A stretch of DNA of 64,000 bases, taken from positions 1 to 64,000 of the forward strand of contig JAUCBJ010003530.1 in the NCBI GenBank assembly GCA_032718475.1, read 5' to 3'. This DNA comes from Nemertoderma westbladi. Taxonomy: Eukaryota; Xenacoelomorpha; Nemertodermatida; Nemertodermatidae. Position numbers and translations under genes: made by a program. This document shows, piece by piece, positions 10,132 through 21,284 of this stretch (positions within the stretch are counted from its first letter, which is position 1; each line of letters begins with the position of its first letter). The notes under the pieces were generated by a model. The model was not told where the DNA came from. It searched no databases and saw only the letters and a list, made by a program, of their open reading frames with translations.

Positions 10132-11057
10132 CCAGGTTGGAATTCATGCTGCAAAACTCGGACGCGTACCTGCGCGAATGACCGCAAACCAGATGCGCGT
10201 TGCGCGTTTGGGTGAGACAGGTGCGCGTTCGGGTGTGAGACAGGTGCGCGTTGCGCCTCAGCGCGCAGCTCTGCCTCTGATGCGCACCACAAATTAATTG
10301 AAATCACGAAAATACACAAAAAAATTTCGCTCGCTACGCTCGCATTAGTTTCTCATTTCCAATTCTTCAAACAGTCAAATCACTTCACCATAATACTGTA
10401 ATACCGGCAACCGGAGCTGAATTTGTCTATTTATTTTAACTACAGTACTCTATTGTTGTATTGTTATTAGGTCTATGCTATGCCGATGTTACTTAGTAAA
10501 CAGGTAAAGTCAGAAAGTAACAATGTATTATAAGTATGACTTAATTATAAGCCAACTGTATGTTTAAGCCTAATTGTTAGGTAGGCCTATACAAAGTATT
10601 ATTGGCAGACTGGTACCTATTTCAATATTCGTTTTTTTTTAAATTACCGGTACATGTCTGCATGTTTTGTTTGTAATCTAAAATAATATTTTCTGTTATA
10701 AAAGCAGTGAGCCCGATGGGCCACCATCAGACCATAGTAGTGGATTAAGAAAATATTTTTTAATATTAACAATTTTGATGTTGCAAAAATTACATTTATT
10801 ATGTAAGCCTAGATTCAACGTACAGACAGACAGACGTAAAGATAAGCTTAAAACGCTCAAACTTCTAAAATAGGAATGTAAAATTGTTCTTATGAACTGT
10901 GCGATTTTTTGAGATATGCATGACTGCATGACATGAGCTGCGCGATTTTGTTTGGATTATGACATATGATGAGGTGCGCGACGAGCCAATTTCAGGTGCG
11001 CGGTGATTTCAAAACAACAAAGCGTACTTGCGCGCTCATGCATGAATTCCAACCTGG
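10132..11057. mobile_element. hAT-like MITE with perfect 8 bp target duplication
   Basis: A 926 bp element has an exact 18 bp terminal inverted repeat: CCAGGTTGGAATTCATGC at 10132-10149 and its complement at 11040-11057. It is flanked by a perfect 8 bp direct repeat, CCTATATG, at 10124-10131 and 11058-11065. The duplicated word is part of the surrounding minisatellite unit, so the pre-insertion sequence is known. The 8 bp duplication with CCAGG ends fits hAT. Subterminal zones are rich in GGTGCGCG words on both sides, like the transposase-binding repeats of hAT elements. No transposase is encoded; short frames inside show no domain. Confidence 0.9.
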
Positions 11058-11395
11058 CCTATATGTACACTCGTTCCTGCCTCCCATCCACCTGTAGGTC
11101 CACTCGTTCCACCCACCTGTAGGCACCCCGTTCCACCCACCTATAAGGTCCACTCGTTCCACCCACCTGTAGCCCGCCCCCCGTTCCACCCACCTGTAGG
11201 TCCATTCGATCCACCCACCTACCGGTATATGTACACTCGTTCCTGCCACCCACCCACCTGTAGGTCCCCTCGTTCAACCCACCTGTAGGTCCATTCGATC
11301 CACCCACCTATATGTACACTCGTTCTTGCCACCCACCCACCTGTAGGTCCCCTCGTTCCACCCACCTGTAGGTCCACTCGTTAGTTAAATCGTTC
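11058..11395 (-). repeat. Kinesin-derived minisatellite, proximal block
   Basis: Same unit family as 9612-10131, abutting and overlapping the last codons of the kinesin reading frame. On the minus strand the units contain CTACAG followed by GTGGGT, a good splice-donor sequence, so the array iterates an exon/intron boundary-like motif many times. Unit spacing and variants match the distal block. Confidence 0.85.
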
Positions 11396-12615
11396 ATTAT
11401 TTTTTCCTTCTCAACCAGTTTAGTTTCCACCATAACGTCATCACTGAACCCGCCCAGCTCTAGTAAACTCTTCAACCTCGCTATCTCCGCTCGCAACTCC
11501 CGTATCAACCGCACATTGGCGTCCTCATTAACCGTGGGCTTATTGATTATATTCTTGGCGCGGTTTGCGTATCGCAAAGTATTCAAACTCTCCGAGTAGT
11601 TGGTATCGGCTGGACTTATAGTTGCTATCATTACGGTGCGACTGTTCCCTCCTAGACTGTCCCTTAGCAACCAAGTAAGCACCGAGTCTCTATAGGGAAT
11701 GAATAACTGACGACTTCGGTTGTCCTGCCCGGAGAGTTTATACATATCGGCCAAGGCGCTGATTACGTTACCCAAAGTGTTGAGCGATTTGTTTATATTT
11801 CCACCCTCTGTTAGTCTGACTCCGGTAGCCCCTGTGGTGTCCGCTCTCTCGGACCCCGCGAGGTCTACCAGGTTGAGTTTACTGCGCGTCTCGTACGGCT
11901 GGTCCGTGCCGAACTTCGCTCGCGTAAATGTTATGGTGAATATCGCGTGAGATCGGGAACTGAAATCGTTCATATTCGTCGAGGCAGTGGTTCGGTTTAA
12001 ATTCCCGCGTTCCATTAAAACTAATATGTCTTTGTAATCGTCTACGAGGTGCGTCGATAGGTTCTCGACGTAGGGTCCATCTTTCGGATGTTCCCGCACC
12101 CGTAGACTATGTTTGCACGGAGTAGAAAGAAGCAAGTCCCGAACTCTTTCGTTGTAAATCTCTAAATAACTGACCTCAGTCCGAAAGTTAACGACTTTGG
12201 ATGAGAATTGCTCCATCCTTTCGCAAAGGGATTTCGATATCCGTGGGATGAGTCCTTGGTTGTTTGGGTCGCCCATCATTGTATACGATTTACCGGAGGA
12301 GGTTTGTCCGTAAGCGAACACGCACACGTTGTAGCCCTGGAATGCGGAATCTACAGCCATGGTCCCGAGGTCAGAGTAGATTGTCTGCTGGTCCGCAAAG
12401 TCAGAATCCTTATCAGAGAAACTCCAGTAGGAGTGGTCGAATGTAAAGTGTTTGCGAGATTCTCTATTCGTGTCTCCTTGGGATGTCACCCTGGGGACTT
12501 TAGGGTTCCGAATCGTAGTTTTAGTTCCATTCATATCTATAATACATTTTGAGTTCATATCCATTTCACGCTGGTTGAATGGTCGCACGCGGACCGCCAC
12601 CATGACAGAAGCCAT
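11308..12615 (-). CDS. KIF16B-like: Kinesin-3 motor domain exon, KIF16B-like (partial gene)
   Basis: This encodes a plus-end-directed microtubule motor; KIF16B carries early endosomes. The start, MASVMVAVRVRP, is the canonical kinesin-3 N-terminus. Visible parts are the P-loop GQTSSGKS (about 103-110), switch I NDFSSRSH (215-222), switch II DLAGSE (250-255) and the PYRDSVLTWLLRDSLGG helix (306-322). The neck NRAKNIINKPTVNEDANVRL follows, then a short coiled-coil start. SSGKS replaces the usual GSGKS but keeps the GxxxxGK pattern. The C-terminal FHA, coiled-coil and PX parts of KIF16B are missing. After about residue 410 the frame runs into the minisatellite and stops at 11308. The true exon probably ends at a CAG/GTGGGT donor just before that. 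No downstream exon is visible to the left, so the gene is either interrupted by a large intron or truncated. The whole motor in one exon also leaves a retrocopy possible. Confidence 0.88.
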   Translation of the reverse strand: MASVMVAVRVRPFNQREMDMNSKCIIDMNGTKTTIRNPKVPRVTSQGDTNRESRKHFTFDHSYWSFSDKDSDFADQQTIYSDLGTMAVDSAFQGYNVCVFAYGQTSSGKSYTMMGDPNNQGLIPRISKSLCERMEQFSSKVVNFRTEVSYLEIYNERVRDLLLSTPCKHSLRVREHPKDGPYVENLSTHLVDDYKDILVLMERGNLNRTTASTNMNDFSSRSHAIFTITFTRAKFGTDQPYETRSKLNLVDLAGSERADTTGATGVRLTEGGNINKSLNTLGNVISALADMYKLSGQDNRSRQLFIPYRDSVLTWLLRDSLGGNSRTVMIATISPADTNYSESLNTLRYANRAKNIINKPTVNEDANVRLIRELRAEIARLKSLLELGGFSDDVMVETKLVEKEKIMNDLTNEWTYRWVERGDLQVGGWQERVYI

Positions 12616-13198
12616 CTCAGTGTTCCGTGTGCTGGTGCGACGTAATCAACTACACACTTGGACAGGTACCGGTGCCGTGTGCCGGTACTACTGTCTGACT
12701 GTAGTACCGGTATTACAGTATTACTGCTGTAGGCCTACTGTATTAAGTATTCATTCAGCGCTCACGTATTTACAGTATTACATCTGTACAGTAGCTACAA
12801 TGCCCAAAGTACCGGTGTTGTTATAAATAAATATAAAAATTTACTAACTTGAGTCTTGCGTTTACTACGGTAAATACTACTGGACGATCATTACTGCATT
12901 ATGACTAGGCCTATCGTTTGTTAATACAGCAATATCCATTCCAGCATTCTATTGTCCACTATCGGTCGTGGTTGTACTACGGTGATACACCATCATGTCC
13001 TGTCCTATAGCATGGAATTTGAAACAGAGGTAGCGGTAGATTAGCTTGTCCTTCCTCCCCCTTAATGGGTGGCCAGAATTTTTATTTTTGCTTTCATTCT
13101 TTATTAGCTACGACTACGAGCATTTAAAAAAAGTGTCACATCTGTGCAACATCTGCACGAGGCTATTTTATTATATTTATTAAAATACACCATATTCG
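12616..13198. other. Region upstream of the kinesin exon
   Basis: Would hold the 5' untranslated region and promoter of the minus-strand kinesin gene. It contains several short ACCGGT-type dyads around 12665-12715 but no TATA box or other element I can support. I see no second gene. Confidence 0.4.
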
Positions 13199-14514
13199 TA
13201 CGGTGGTGATTTCCGGCCATTTACTTCTGTATTTATATATGTATATGTATATATATGTATATACCGTACTGTATTTTTTTCATCGAAATCATTTTTTTTC
13301 GAAAGTATATTTTTCATTTTTATTCGAAAGTATGTTTTTCATTTTTTTCCATAAGTCCAGTCCATAAGTCTATTGTTCCACAATAATATAAAGGGAATTT
13401 GTCAAATTTTGTTTTATTGGCTTTTTAGATGCAGAATTTTCTGGAGATTTCAAATATCCAAGTGTTTTTTCAAGATCTTTTTTAGTTCTCGAGTAATGAT
13501 GGGACAAAGTATGCGGCAAGGTTTGGTTGAGCGGATAAAAAATGTGGAAAAATTGAAAATTACTTATAACTTCAGGTATCTGTTGATGTTTCGAAATTTT
13601 TTTTTTTTCGATATTAAAATGTGCCACTATACATAACAAACTTAAAATAAAAAAAATTATTATTTTATTTTTTATTTTTTTCCTGAAATCTATACATTTC
13701 AGGGCCTTCCCGCTAAAAAATAAAATATTTGAAAAATATTTGAAAATTTAGGATTTTCGCGATTGTCAATATAATTAAATAACTATCTACCATTATTATA
13801 ATTAATAACTACATAATTAATATGTCGTAATTCAGCAAATGCTGTCACATTTTCATTATTATCAGTATTATCGATACCAACAAGCCCCTCAAGTTCTTCC
13901 AGATCTGCTAATATGCATAGTATTCGGTTAAAGAATTAAATTCCACTTCCATAATTTAAGATAGAGTTACAAAACTATAACACGTTGTGGGGTCTTCGAG
14001 CAGCACGTGTTCAAATGTTCAATGACTGAGCAGCGACTAATTAACACATTTATGAGAGAATCATTGACCAGCTACCGACAGACCAATATTGTGACATAGT
14101 TTAATGTTTGATTCAATTAGAGGCACAAATTAAAAAGGCTACAAATATCTGAATATATAGGGGTGAATAATTAAATTAGTCACCCATTAAAAGGTAGCCA
14201 AATATAAGTTGCAATCTATATAAATTGTTAAATTCAGTAGTGTGCGTGTGTATTGATTCCGTAGATTTCATGTTGAAATAGCGTTCATTAATTCAATTTC
14301 TAATTAATTATTCAGGCATACTAATACACACATTAAATTAGTTCGTGTGTGTTAAGTGTGTAAGATTTTATTGTTTCGTCACGAAACCATTAGGGCACAG
14401 AAACTGACGGATTCTTCGCGAATTTCGCAAACGTCGCAAACTTCGGGAATTTTTTCTACAATTTTGACTCCTTAAGCAAAAGAGTCCCGAATGAGTTTTT
14501 TAACCTTTATTTTT

Positions 14515-14790
14515 TGTGATTTTGAGTGCTTTTTTATATTAGTGAATGTTCTAGAACCTTAGTAGATTTTTATGGTAGCTAGTATTTTTTACTATCTAGT
14601 AATTTTTGGAAATTATTTTGGTCATTAATATATTCTTCAACAGTTTAACCTGAAATATCATGGACTTTCACATTTTTTATAATTTCAAAAAATACTAACT
14701 AGCAAAAAAACACTAGCTATCATAAAAAACATATCTACTAATGTTGTAGAACTTTCACCAATACCAAAAAAATTAAAAAACTCTAAAAAA
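14515..14790. repeat. AT-rich inverted repeat
   Basis: Two arms of about 90-110 bp face each other around a centre near 14655. GTGAATGTTCTAGAACCTTAG / AGATTTTTATGGTAGCTAGT-like sequence on the left answers ACTAGCTATCATAAAAAACA / TCTACTAATGTTGTAGAAC on the right. The arms match imperfectly. Their outer parts resemble the zone just inside the right end of the enclosing element. Confidence 0.65.
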
Positions 14791-14848
14791 TGATTGGTGA
14801 AAAATGGCTGGGGTGTCGACAGGGCGAAGTAGGGACCGTGTTGCTTAA

Positions 14849-16004
14849 CCCCTTAGAGCCTATGACGTCCACTGCACGTCACAATGGACAGCACGAAGAC
14901 GTGCAGTGCACGTCATGCTGGAATACATGTTTTATTAGAAGGCTCTTGGAGAAGGTATACTGGTGGATAGTATTAATGACATTTATTGCTCTTCGTGGCA
15001 AAAAATCCATTCTGTACTGTAGATAGGCTGTATTGTAGACTGTATTATTAGTGTTAGGTATATGGCGTAATGCCAACCACAGTGCAGTAGTTCAGACTGA
15101 CAGATAGACCGACAGACAGACAGACTAGATTTATGTAAACGTGTAAACTGACACCAAAAAAGAAATCAGCAACCCTTAAAACCCCCATAACGAGAATGTT
15201 GGTTAGTTAGTATACTTTCTTAAGTTTTCACAGACTGACTGACAGAAAGACCGACAGCCAGACAGACTAGATTTTTTTAAACGTGAAAACTGACATCTGA
15301 AATAAAATTAGCACCCATTAAAACCCCATAACGAGAATGTTAGTTAGTTTGTATTCTTTTTTAAGTTTTGACAGACTGACTGACTGACAGAAAGACCGAC
15401 AAACAGACAGACTAGATTTATGTAAACCTGTAAACTGACATCAGAAATGAAATCAGCACCCCTTAAAACCCCCATAGCGAGAATGTTAGTTAATTTGAAT
15501 TATCTTTTATGTTTTGACAGACTGACTGACAGAAAGACCGACAGCAGACAGACTAGATTTATGTAAACGTGAAAACTGACATCAGAAATGTAATCAACAC
15601 TCTTTAAAACCCCCATAGCGAGAATGTTAGCGACAAGTTTTAATGATTAACCATAATTCGTAAGATATATTTTAAAACATTTATTTAATGCAATAACTGA
15701 ATAACCAGATAACGGAAAGACACCATTGAAACTTTTAATTACTAATAATAATTGTGGTGAGAGGTGATGGAAATCAAGGATATATGTTGTTATGTTATGG
15801 AGCACGCGTTGGTAGGCACAGGCAAATGAATTGATGTCTGTTGAGATGTATTGAAGGAGCACTATTCCTTCTACTGGACTACTATGTCCTTGTGTACTAG
15901 CCTAGGCACTGGCTTGGTCAAAGACTTTAGCTTGCAGTAATGTAAAACTTCAAGAAATATTATTGGGCACGGCTGCCCTTGCCGTGCCTTAGGCTCTATG
16001 GGGG
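14849..16004. mobile_element. Candidate degenerate piggyBac-like MITE
   Basis: TTAA at 14845-14848 is followed by CCCCTTAGAGCCTATGAC. Near 16004 the complementary end reads, in reverse, CCCCATAGAGCCTAAGGC. Each end carries a subterminal palindrome: ACTGCACGTC against GACGTGCAGT on the left and GGCACGG against CCGTGCC on the right. The right flank has GAGG in place of TTAA, so the target duplication is lost or the boundary is slightly off. Treat as tentative. Confidence 0.45.
15093..15640 (+). repeat. Tandem repeat, about 140 bp x 4
   Basis: Four copies start near 15093, 15231, 15370 and 15518. Each has a GACTGACAGAAAGACCGAC block, CAGACTAGATTTATGTAAAC, and AACCCCCATAACGAGAATGTT-like sequence before the next copy. 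Spacing is 138-148 bp. No coding potential. Confidence 0.85.
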
Positions 16005-16649
16005 AGGATGGAATCAGCGTATGAATTTACAATGTTAATTATGTTTAAATCAATTAAAAATACATTTATTAACGCAAATCACTTGAAAAAATAAAAAACT
16101 ATAATGGGATGGGGTACATGGATTCCAGATATCTAATTTCTGTGCAAAATAACTTTAATCGTATGGTGCTAAACAATTAATTTCCATGGAGAGACCGTTC
16201 AAAATGACTCAACCATACAATTTAGCAGTTAGCTGAAGATATTAACTTCGATTATGGCTTCCGACATTTATGGCTTCCGACACACTGACACACACACACA
16301 CACACAGACTTTTGAAAAACTGCCATAGTGTAATTATATCAGTTCGCTGATGGCTCGCCATACGTGTCTCGCCCCACATAAAAACTAGCAAAACCAAAAA
16401 CAGATAAAACAGAAAAGATAAACACTAATTTGAATTTCGCTCATAACAAGATTTTTATCAGCTGATTTCTTGCAAAAAAATTTCCAATCTTTAGATGCGT
16501 TTTTCTCAGAACTATGAAAAATATCAATAGGTCCCTTACAGTCCCGTGGTGGTCGATAGGACCGCCACAAATGTTTCACTTGTTAGTTATTATTATAATA
16601 TGTGTATTGAACTGGCCCAATGTTAAAATGATGATTACTATTTTTGTAG

Positions 16650-16832
16650 TGGAAGAGGCTTTTCATGACTATTTTGATTACGGCTATTCATTCGTATGAC
16701 GATATTAGGAAACTTTGCAAGGAAAACCACAATGTGACTGTGTCTGCACGGACAATTCGACGTTACATACATCGACTAAACCGTAGAAAACAATTTAATG
16801 TAGGAGACATCCCACATTGTGGCATCAATTAA
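16650..16832 (+). pseudogene. Fossil transposase-like helix-turn-helix fragment
   Basis: A 60-codon open stretch just inside the right end of the TA-flanked element translates to an N-terminal piece with YDDIRKLCKEN, then VTVSARTIRRYIHRLNRR. The pattern of a short helix, a T/S-x-S turn and a recognition-like Arg-rich helix resembles the helix-turn-helix at the start of Tc1/pogo-type transposases. There is no catalytic DDE/D region nearby. Assignment rests on pattern only. Confidence 0.4.
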
Positions 16833-16952
16833 ACATTCAAAAAAAATGACAAACGTACTTGCTTTGATATGAAAATATGAAAAAAATACTTTCTTTAGTA
16901 AAAAATGAAGAAAATACTAAAAAGTAGTAAGTGGCCGGAAATCACCACAGTA

Positions 16953-17559
16953 TATTCTAGAACATTTTACTTATGTGTGAAGGTAGAGAAAAATTATTTT
17001 GTAATTGGGTTACACATTTGAAATTCTTAAAAACTCTAAAAATTTTAATTAGCAAATCGGCCTAATATAAGGAGGGGTGAATGTTTTCATCATTCCATTT
17101 ATGACAAGTTCCGCCGGCATGATGGATGATGGCCCGGATGATCTCCCATCGTGAGATAAACTAGAGGAGATACTTAACTATATTTAAATCAACGCCGTGT
17201 AATGTAAGCATAACAAAGTGTATAGTTACTGTATGGTACTGTAGAAACTCCATTAAGAATTCAGAAATGCAACGACGACACCAGACATCGTAAGATGATA
17301 ATTGAATGCAACGACATACTGACTAACATCGTGGCTCGCCCCACTTAGATCTTCCATTGAAACACAAATTCGTGGACGTTTAATCTTCTTATTTACTGAT
17401 TAATGGAATGGATCCTCGTAGTCTAAGTTCTACTCTGATAACATTATAAATATTTTTACATAGTTCATCGTTATATCAAATATTAATTAGCACTAATCAG
17501 TTTCTGTATAGTTTAGTTCTAACAGAAATGGGTACTTACAGTACTTTTAGACCTAATTA
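16953..17559. other. Unassigned sequence
   Basis: No supported gene or array. Composition is ordinary AT-rich intergenic; 17110-17160 is locally GC-richer (GCCGGCATGATGGATGATGG) without a recognisable feature. Confidence 0.4.
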
Positions 17560-18650
17560 ATGGAAGAATGTGAATTGATACCAACAAACAACACATTCGA
17601 AAAGAGTAAGGGGAAGCTATGGACCTTTCAATACCCTAATGGAACCAAAGCACAACTGGATTACATCCTCATAAACAAAAAGTGGAGAAACAGCATGATC
17701 AACTGCGAGACATACAGCTCGTTCAACGTAATTGGTTCGGACCACATAATTGTGACTGCGGAGATCAGACTCAGTTTGAGAGCCAGCAAACCCAGGACAA
17801 GCAAGCAAATCAACTATGTCTGGGAGAAACTCAGAACTGACAATGCTGTAAAGGATGCTTATACAGTAGAAGTTCAAAACCGCTTCGAAGCACTTCAGTC
17901 AATGGATGAAGACCAATCCACCAATTCAATATACCAGAATATAATAACAGCCCACAAGGAATCAGCTAAGAGGCATATCCCCCAGAAACCCAAACGAAAA
18001 CAATATGTGCCATGGCAAAACTCTGAGGTTACTTGTAAGAGAGAAGATCTTAAGATAGCCTACAAAGTTAAAACCGAACAACCAACAACCGAAAACATTA
18101 ACAAGGTTGAGAAAGCTAAGGACGATCTTAAATTGGCCTACAACATCAGCCAGGAAAAGTACATACAGGATAAAACTGAAGCAATTACAACTGCTCACAT
18201 ACAGCAACAATCAAGACTTACCTGGCAAACTGTAAATGAGATATCTGGTCGGAAAAGTTGTGCAAAGTGGCGCCTCAAAGCCGATAGTCCTGAAGAACGT
18301 GTTGGGAAGTGGAAAAATCACTTCAGCAACTTGCTTGGGCAGCCACCAAACATCGAGGTCAGCCCTACAAGGAAAATATATGACAAGACACTACCTATAG
18401 AAACAGGGGACTTCACACCTGCCGAACTCCAAAGAAGCATTAAAAGCATGTCCAATAATAAAGCGAGTGGATTAGATGAAATCCCAGCGGAGGTATGGAA
18501 AACCGGAGTGCTAAACAGACCATTATTGAATGTTTGCAACCGGATGTTAAAAGGGGAAAAGCCACCACCAATTTGGACTAAAGGTCAACTAAAGCCTCTC
18601 CCCAAGAAAGGAGACCTCGGCATACCAACAAACTATCGTGGGATCTGTCT
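17560..18650 (+). pseudogene. Second LINE, truncated at both ends
   Basis: The frame encodes the C-terminal half of an APE endonuclease and the first reverse transcriptase motifs of an element related to, but clearly distinct from, the LINE at 5769-9530. Shared signatures are GKLWT, SDHIIVTAEIRLSLRAS, the KADSPEERVGKWKNHF linker and NNKASGLDEIPAEVW. It breaks off at TNYRGICLL, after which the translation is unrelated. Catalytic reverse transcriptase motifs A-C are missing, as is the endonuclease start. The retained portion has no internal stop over about 360 codons, so the break is not ancient. Confidence 0.88.
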
Positions 18651-19029
18651 GCTTGTGTGGTTACCCCTAACTACCGGAGGGGGGGTATGTGTAGTACACA
18701 CCCTTATCATGTAGTTATGTCTGCATGTCGTATGTTATGTTTACTTATACAATATACTATTCAGGTCACTCAGTATTCACCATCTGCTATCAGACACTAT
18801 TCACTTTACAATAATTAATAGATGGGGCGGACTGCAGACTCAAGTATATCATTACTCAATGGACAGTTAAATAGTAGGGTGAGTGAGGGAGACTTGACTT
18901 TTAGATGCTGACGTCTACCTAGAGATACACCCACGTAGAGAACCATTACACCAGAGCACTCCAACTACAGGAGTTGATTGGCACTTACACAGACCAAGCC
19001 ATCAATGGAATGTGAATACAATGGGGTGG
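18651..19029. other. Sequence that interrupts the second LINE
   Basis: Begins TGTGTGGTTACCCCTAAC directly after the LINE break. It has no reading frame and no second copy in the window. I considered a solo LTR, but neither a target duplication nor a matching partner is visible. Confidence 0.3.
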
Positions 19030-19434
19030 CCAGAGAGGGTGTCGTCGCGTTTCGGCAACAGTCGCCTTTCCGCAAAAAAAGTTGCGTTTCGGCAAAAAAG
19101 TTGCGTTTCGGCAAAAAAGATGCGTTTCGGCAAAAAAAGTCGCATTTCGGCAAAAAGGTGCAATTCGGCAAAAAAGTTGCGTTTCGGCAAAAAGTTGCGT
19201 TTCGGCAAAAAAGTCGCGATTCGGCAAAAAAGTTGCGTTTCGGCAAAATTATTTGTATTTCTTTATTGCAGGAGAATATACTACTATCAACGATACAAGT
19301 AAAATGAAAAGTAAACAAGCAGGACATTATAAATATACAACACTATAGCACTTTCGTTCGTTAGTTACAATGCTAATAAAAGTTTAACTTCCCTGCCCTG
19401 GAATAGTGTTGTATAGGATACTCTGTACGTCGTC

Positions 19435-19626
19435 GTGTTAACCATGTATTTTGGTGAGGCCCAGAAAGTCCCAAGTAAGAGGCCTTCTGGGCAGGTTCGT
19501 ACAATTAAAGAGGATGATGTAAATATTGTGTACGGATGGGGACTTAAGAAAATACACGGAGGAGTAGAGTACCGCGCCTTTTCCCCTTTGCAGGAAAGTA
19601 AAAGAGGCCGCTTTCCTAAAACGTAA
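19435..19626 (+). other. Unidentified small open frame inside the fold-back element
   Basis: The frame is open from about 19420 to the TAA at 19624-19626, with an ATG at 19444. The translation contains EAQKVPSKRPSGQVRTIKED and YGWGLKKIHGGVEYRAF, a mixed, non-repetitive composition that could be a fossil exon. The minus strand is also open here. I recognise no family, and confidence that it is coding is low. Confidence 0.2.
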
Positions 19627-19794
19627 AGATTTTGTAAAATAGTAGTTTCCTGTTGCATTTATTGTTACATAAATCATAAAACACCTAACGGTAATTCAAT
19701 TCAAAACCTAAATAACGCACTAAAATTAAACTGCAAAGCTCAATTGAACATAATAAATCAAAACCAAATCAATACATTACAGTACGTGCGAATT

Positions 19795-19915
19795 TGAGCA
19801 AGCGAATATACATTAACTTGCCAGTTTGGGCAAGCTAATATATTTAGTTTGCCAGTTTGGGCAAGCTAATATATTTAGTTTGCCAGTTTGGGCAAGCTAA
19901 TATATTTAACTTGAT
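19795..19915 (+). repeat. 31 bp tandem repeat with internal hairpin
   Basis: Three full units and flanking partial ones, each with TTGCC-AGTTTG-GGCAAG (a 5-6 bp stem with a 6-base loop) followed by CTAATATATTTAGT. Period 31 bp. The design matches the larger arrays at 23651-24695 and 34355-34803. Confidence 0.8.
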
Positions 19916-20182
19916 GCCTTTTAACTATATTTAACTTAAATATTTGGTAAAATTTTAGAATGTATCTCTGCGATATTCGTTGGGCCATGATTTCTTGCCA
20001 AAATACTGTTAGAATTATCATAAAGTATAGCTAGACACAAAGTAAATTACTGAGTTCTGGAACATTGGAAATCACTTGGAAGTTGGAGGTTATCCTGAGA
20101 GGCATTTAATAAGGACATTATCGCAGTGCTGTTTAGACTTTCTATTTTATACTACTGTAGGCTCATTCCATGCAAATGTCAA

Positions 20183-20278
20183 CCGCAGTGTTGTAATCTC
20201 AACTGGAATTGTTGTAATCTGAACTGGAATTGTTGTAATCTGAACTGGAATTGTTGTAAATCTGAACTGGAATTGTTA
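20183..20278 (+). repeat. 21 bp tandem repeat x 4
   Basis: Four units built on TTGTTGTAATCTGAACTGGA, nearly identical; the last has one inserted A. Confidence 0.8.
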
Positions 20279-20589
20279 CTTATTGTCTAGAAAGGATAAT
20301 TGAATTACGAAAAACTAAATTAATCAATCAAATAAGAATAATTAAAATATAAAAAATATTTGCCCCATTCCGCAAGCTGAAACTTGTCAGATATGTGATA
20401 GAAAACATCATGTGTGATTGTGGGGTCGGTAGTCGGTTATCAATAATAAGAATAAACAGTTATCCATGATAAACAGTTATCCAGTCTGCCGCTAGAGGGC
20501 GAAATGTATGTAAGTGATAACGTTCCCCATTTCCTTGATCTTAATATGTTTAAACTGAAACTTGGAATGTATTTAAGGGTCAACTGGCA

Positions 20590-20613
20590 ACCAAATCGCC
20601 ATGGCGATTTGGT
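20590..20613. repeat. Perfect 24 bp palindrome
   Basis: A self-complementary stretch centred on an NcoI-type CCATGG, with arms ACCAAATCGC and GCGATTTGGT. It lies about 105 bp inside the right arm of the fold-back element. Confidence 0.85.
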
Positions 20614-21075
20614 AGTGAAAAATTAATTCCATACAAATAAATAAAATAATAATAGTACTGTACAATTTAAATAATTGAATTCAACCCCGATCTAACATCT
20701 AGGAATTTATCTTTATCTTTTGCCGAAACGCAACTTTTTGCCGAAACGCAACTTTTTTGCCGAATCGCGACTGTTGCCGAAACGCAACCTTTTTGCCGAA
20801 AGGCAACTTTTTTGCCGAATCGCGACTTTTTGCCGAACCGCAACTTTTTTTTTCCGAAACGCATCTTTTTTGCAGAAACGCAACTTTTTGCCGAATCGCG
20901 ACTGTTGCCGAAACGCAACCTTTTTGCCGAAAGGCCCCTTTTTTTGCCGAATCGCGACTTTTTGCCGAACCGCAACTTTTTTTTTCCGAAACGCATCTTT
21001 TTTTGAAGAAACGCAACTTTTTGCCGAATCGCGACTGTTGCCGAAACGCAACAGTTGACGAAACGCGATGTAACC

Positions 21076-21284
<209 letters not shown>

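Larger units (their letters stand above)
13201..16950. mobile_element. TA-flanked element with 26 bp terminal inverted repeats (Tc1/mariner-like ends)
   Basis: The left end is CGGTGGTGATTTCCGGCCA preceded by TA (13199-13200). The right end, in reverse complement, is CTGTGGTGATTTCCGGCCA, followed by TA (16951-16952). The match continues to about 26 bp with two or three mismatches. A TA duplication with such ends fits Tc1/mariner-type or related elements. At 3,750 bp it is long for that group, because other repeats are nested inside: inverted arms at 14515-14790, a piggyBac-like candidate at 14849-16004 and a tandem array at 15093-15640. A short fossil frame at 16650-16832 is the only coding remnant. 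Confidence 0.75.
19038..21075. mobile_element. Fold-back element with tandem-repeat arms
   Basis: A 2,038 bp element has long inverted arms made of a 19 bp repeat (TTGCGTTTCGGCAAAAAAG type): about 11 units at 19046-19248 and about 17 in opposite orientation at 20719-21067. The ends correspond: GGTGTCGTCGCGTTTCGGCA on the left against GGTTACATCGCGTTTCG at the right end read in reverse. An 8 bp direct repeat, CCAGAGAG, flanks it (19030-19037 and 21076-21083). Long arms of short tandem repeats are the hallmark of fold-back elements; the GGT ends and 8 bp duplication also recall Mutator-like elements. The interior carries small arrays and no recognisable transposase. Confidence 0.8.

Noticed and set aside
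13370-13639. Overlapping 87-89 codon frames on both strands
   Set aside because: AT-rich, no motif, mutually overlapping, and located inside a transposon.
18651-18967. Solo LTR interrupting the second LINE
   Set aside because: Starts with TG, but I found no matching second LTR, no target duplication and no convincing end.
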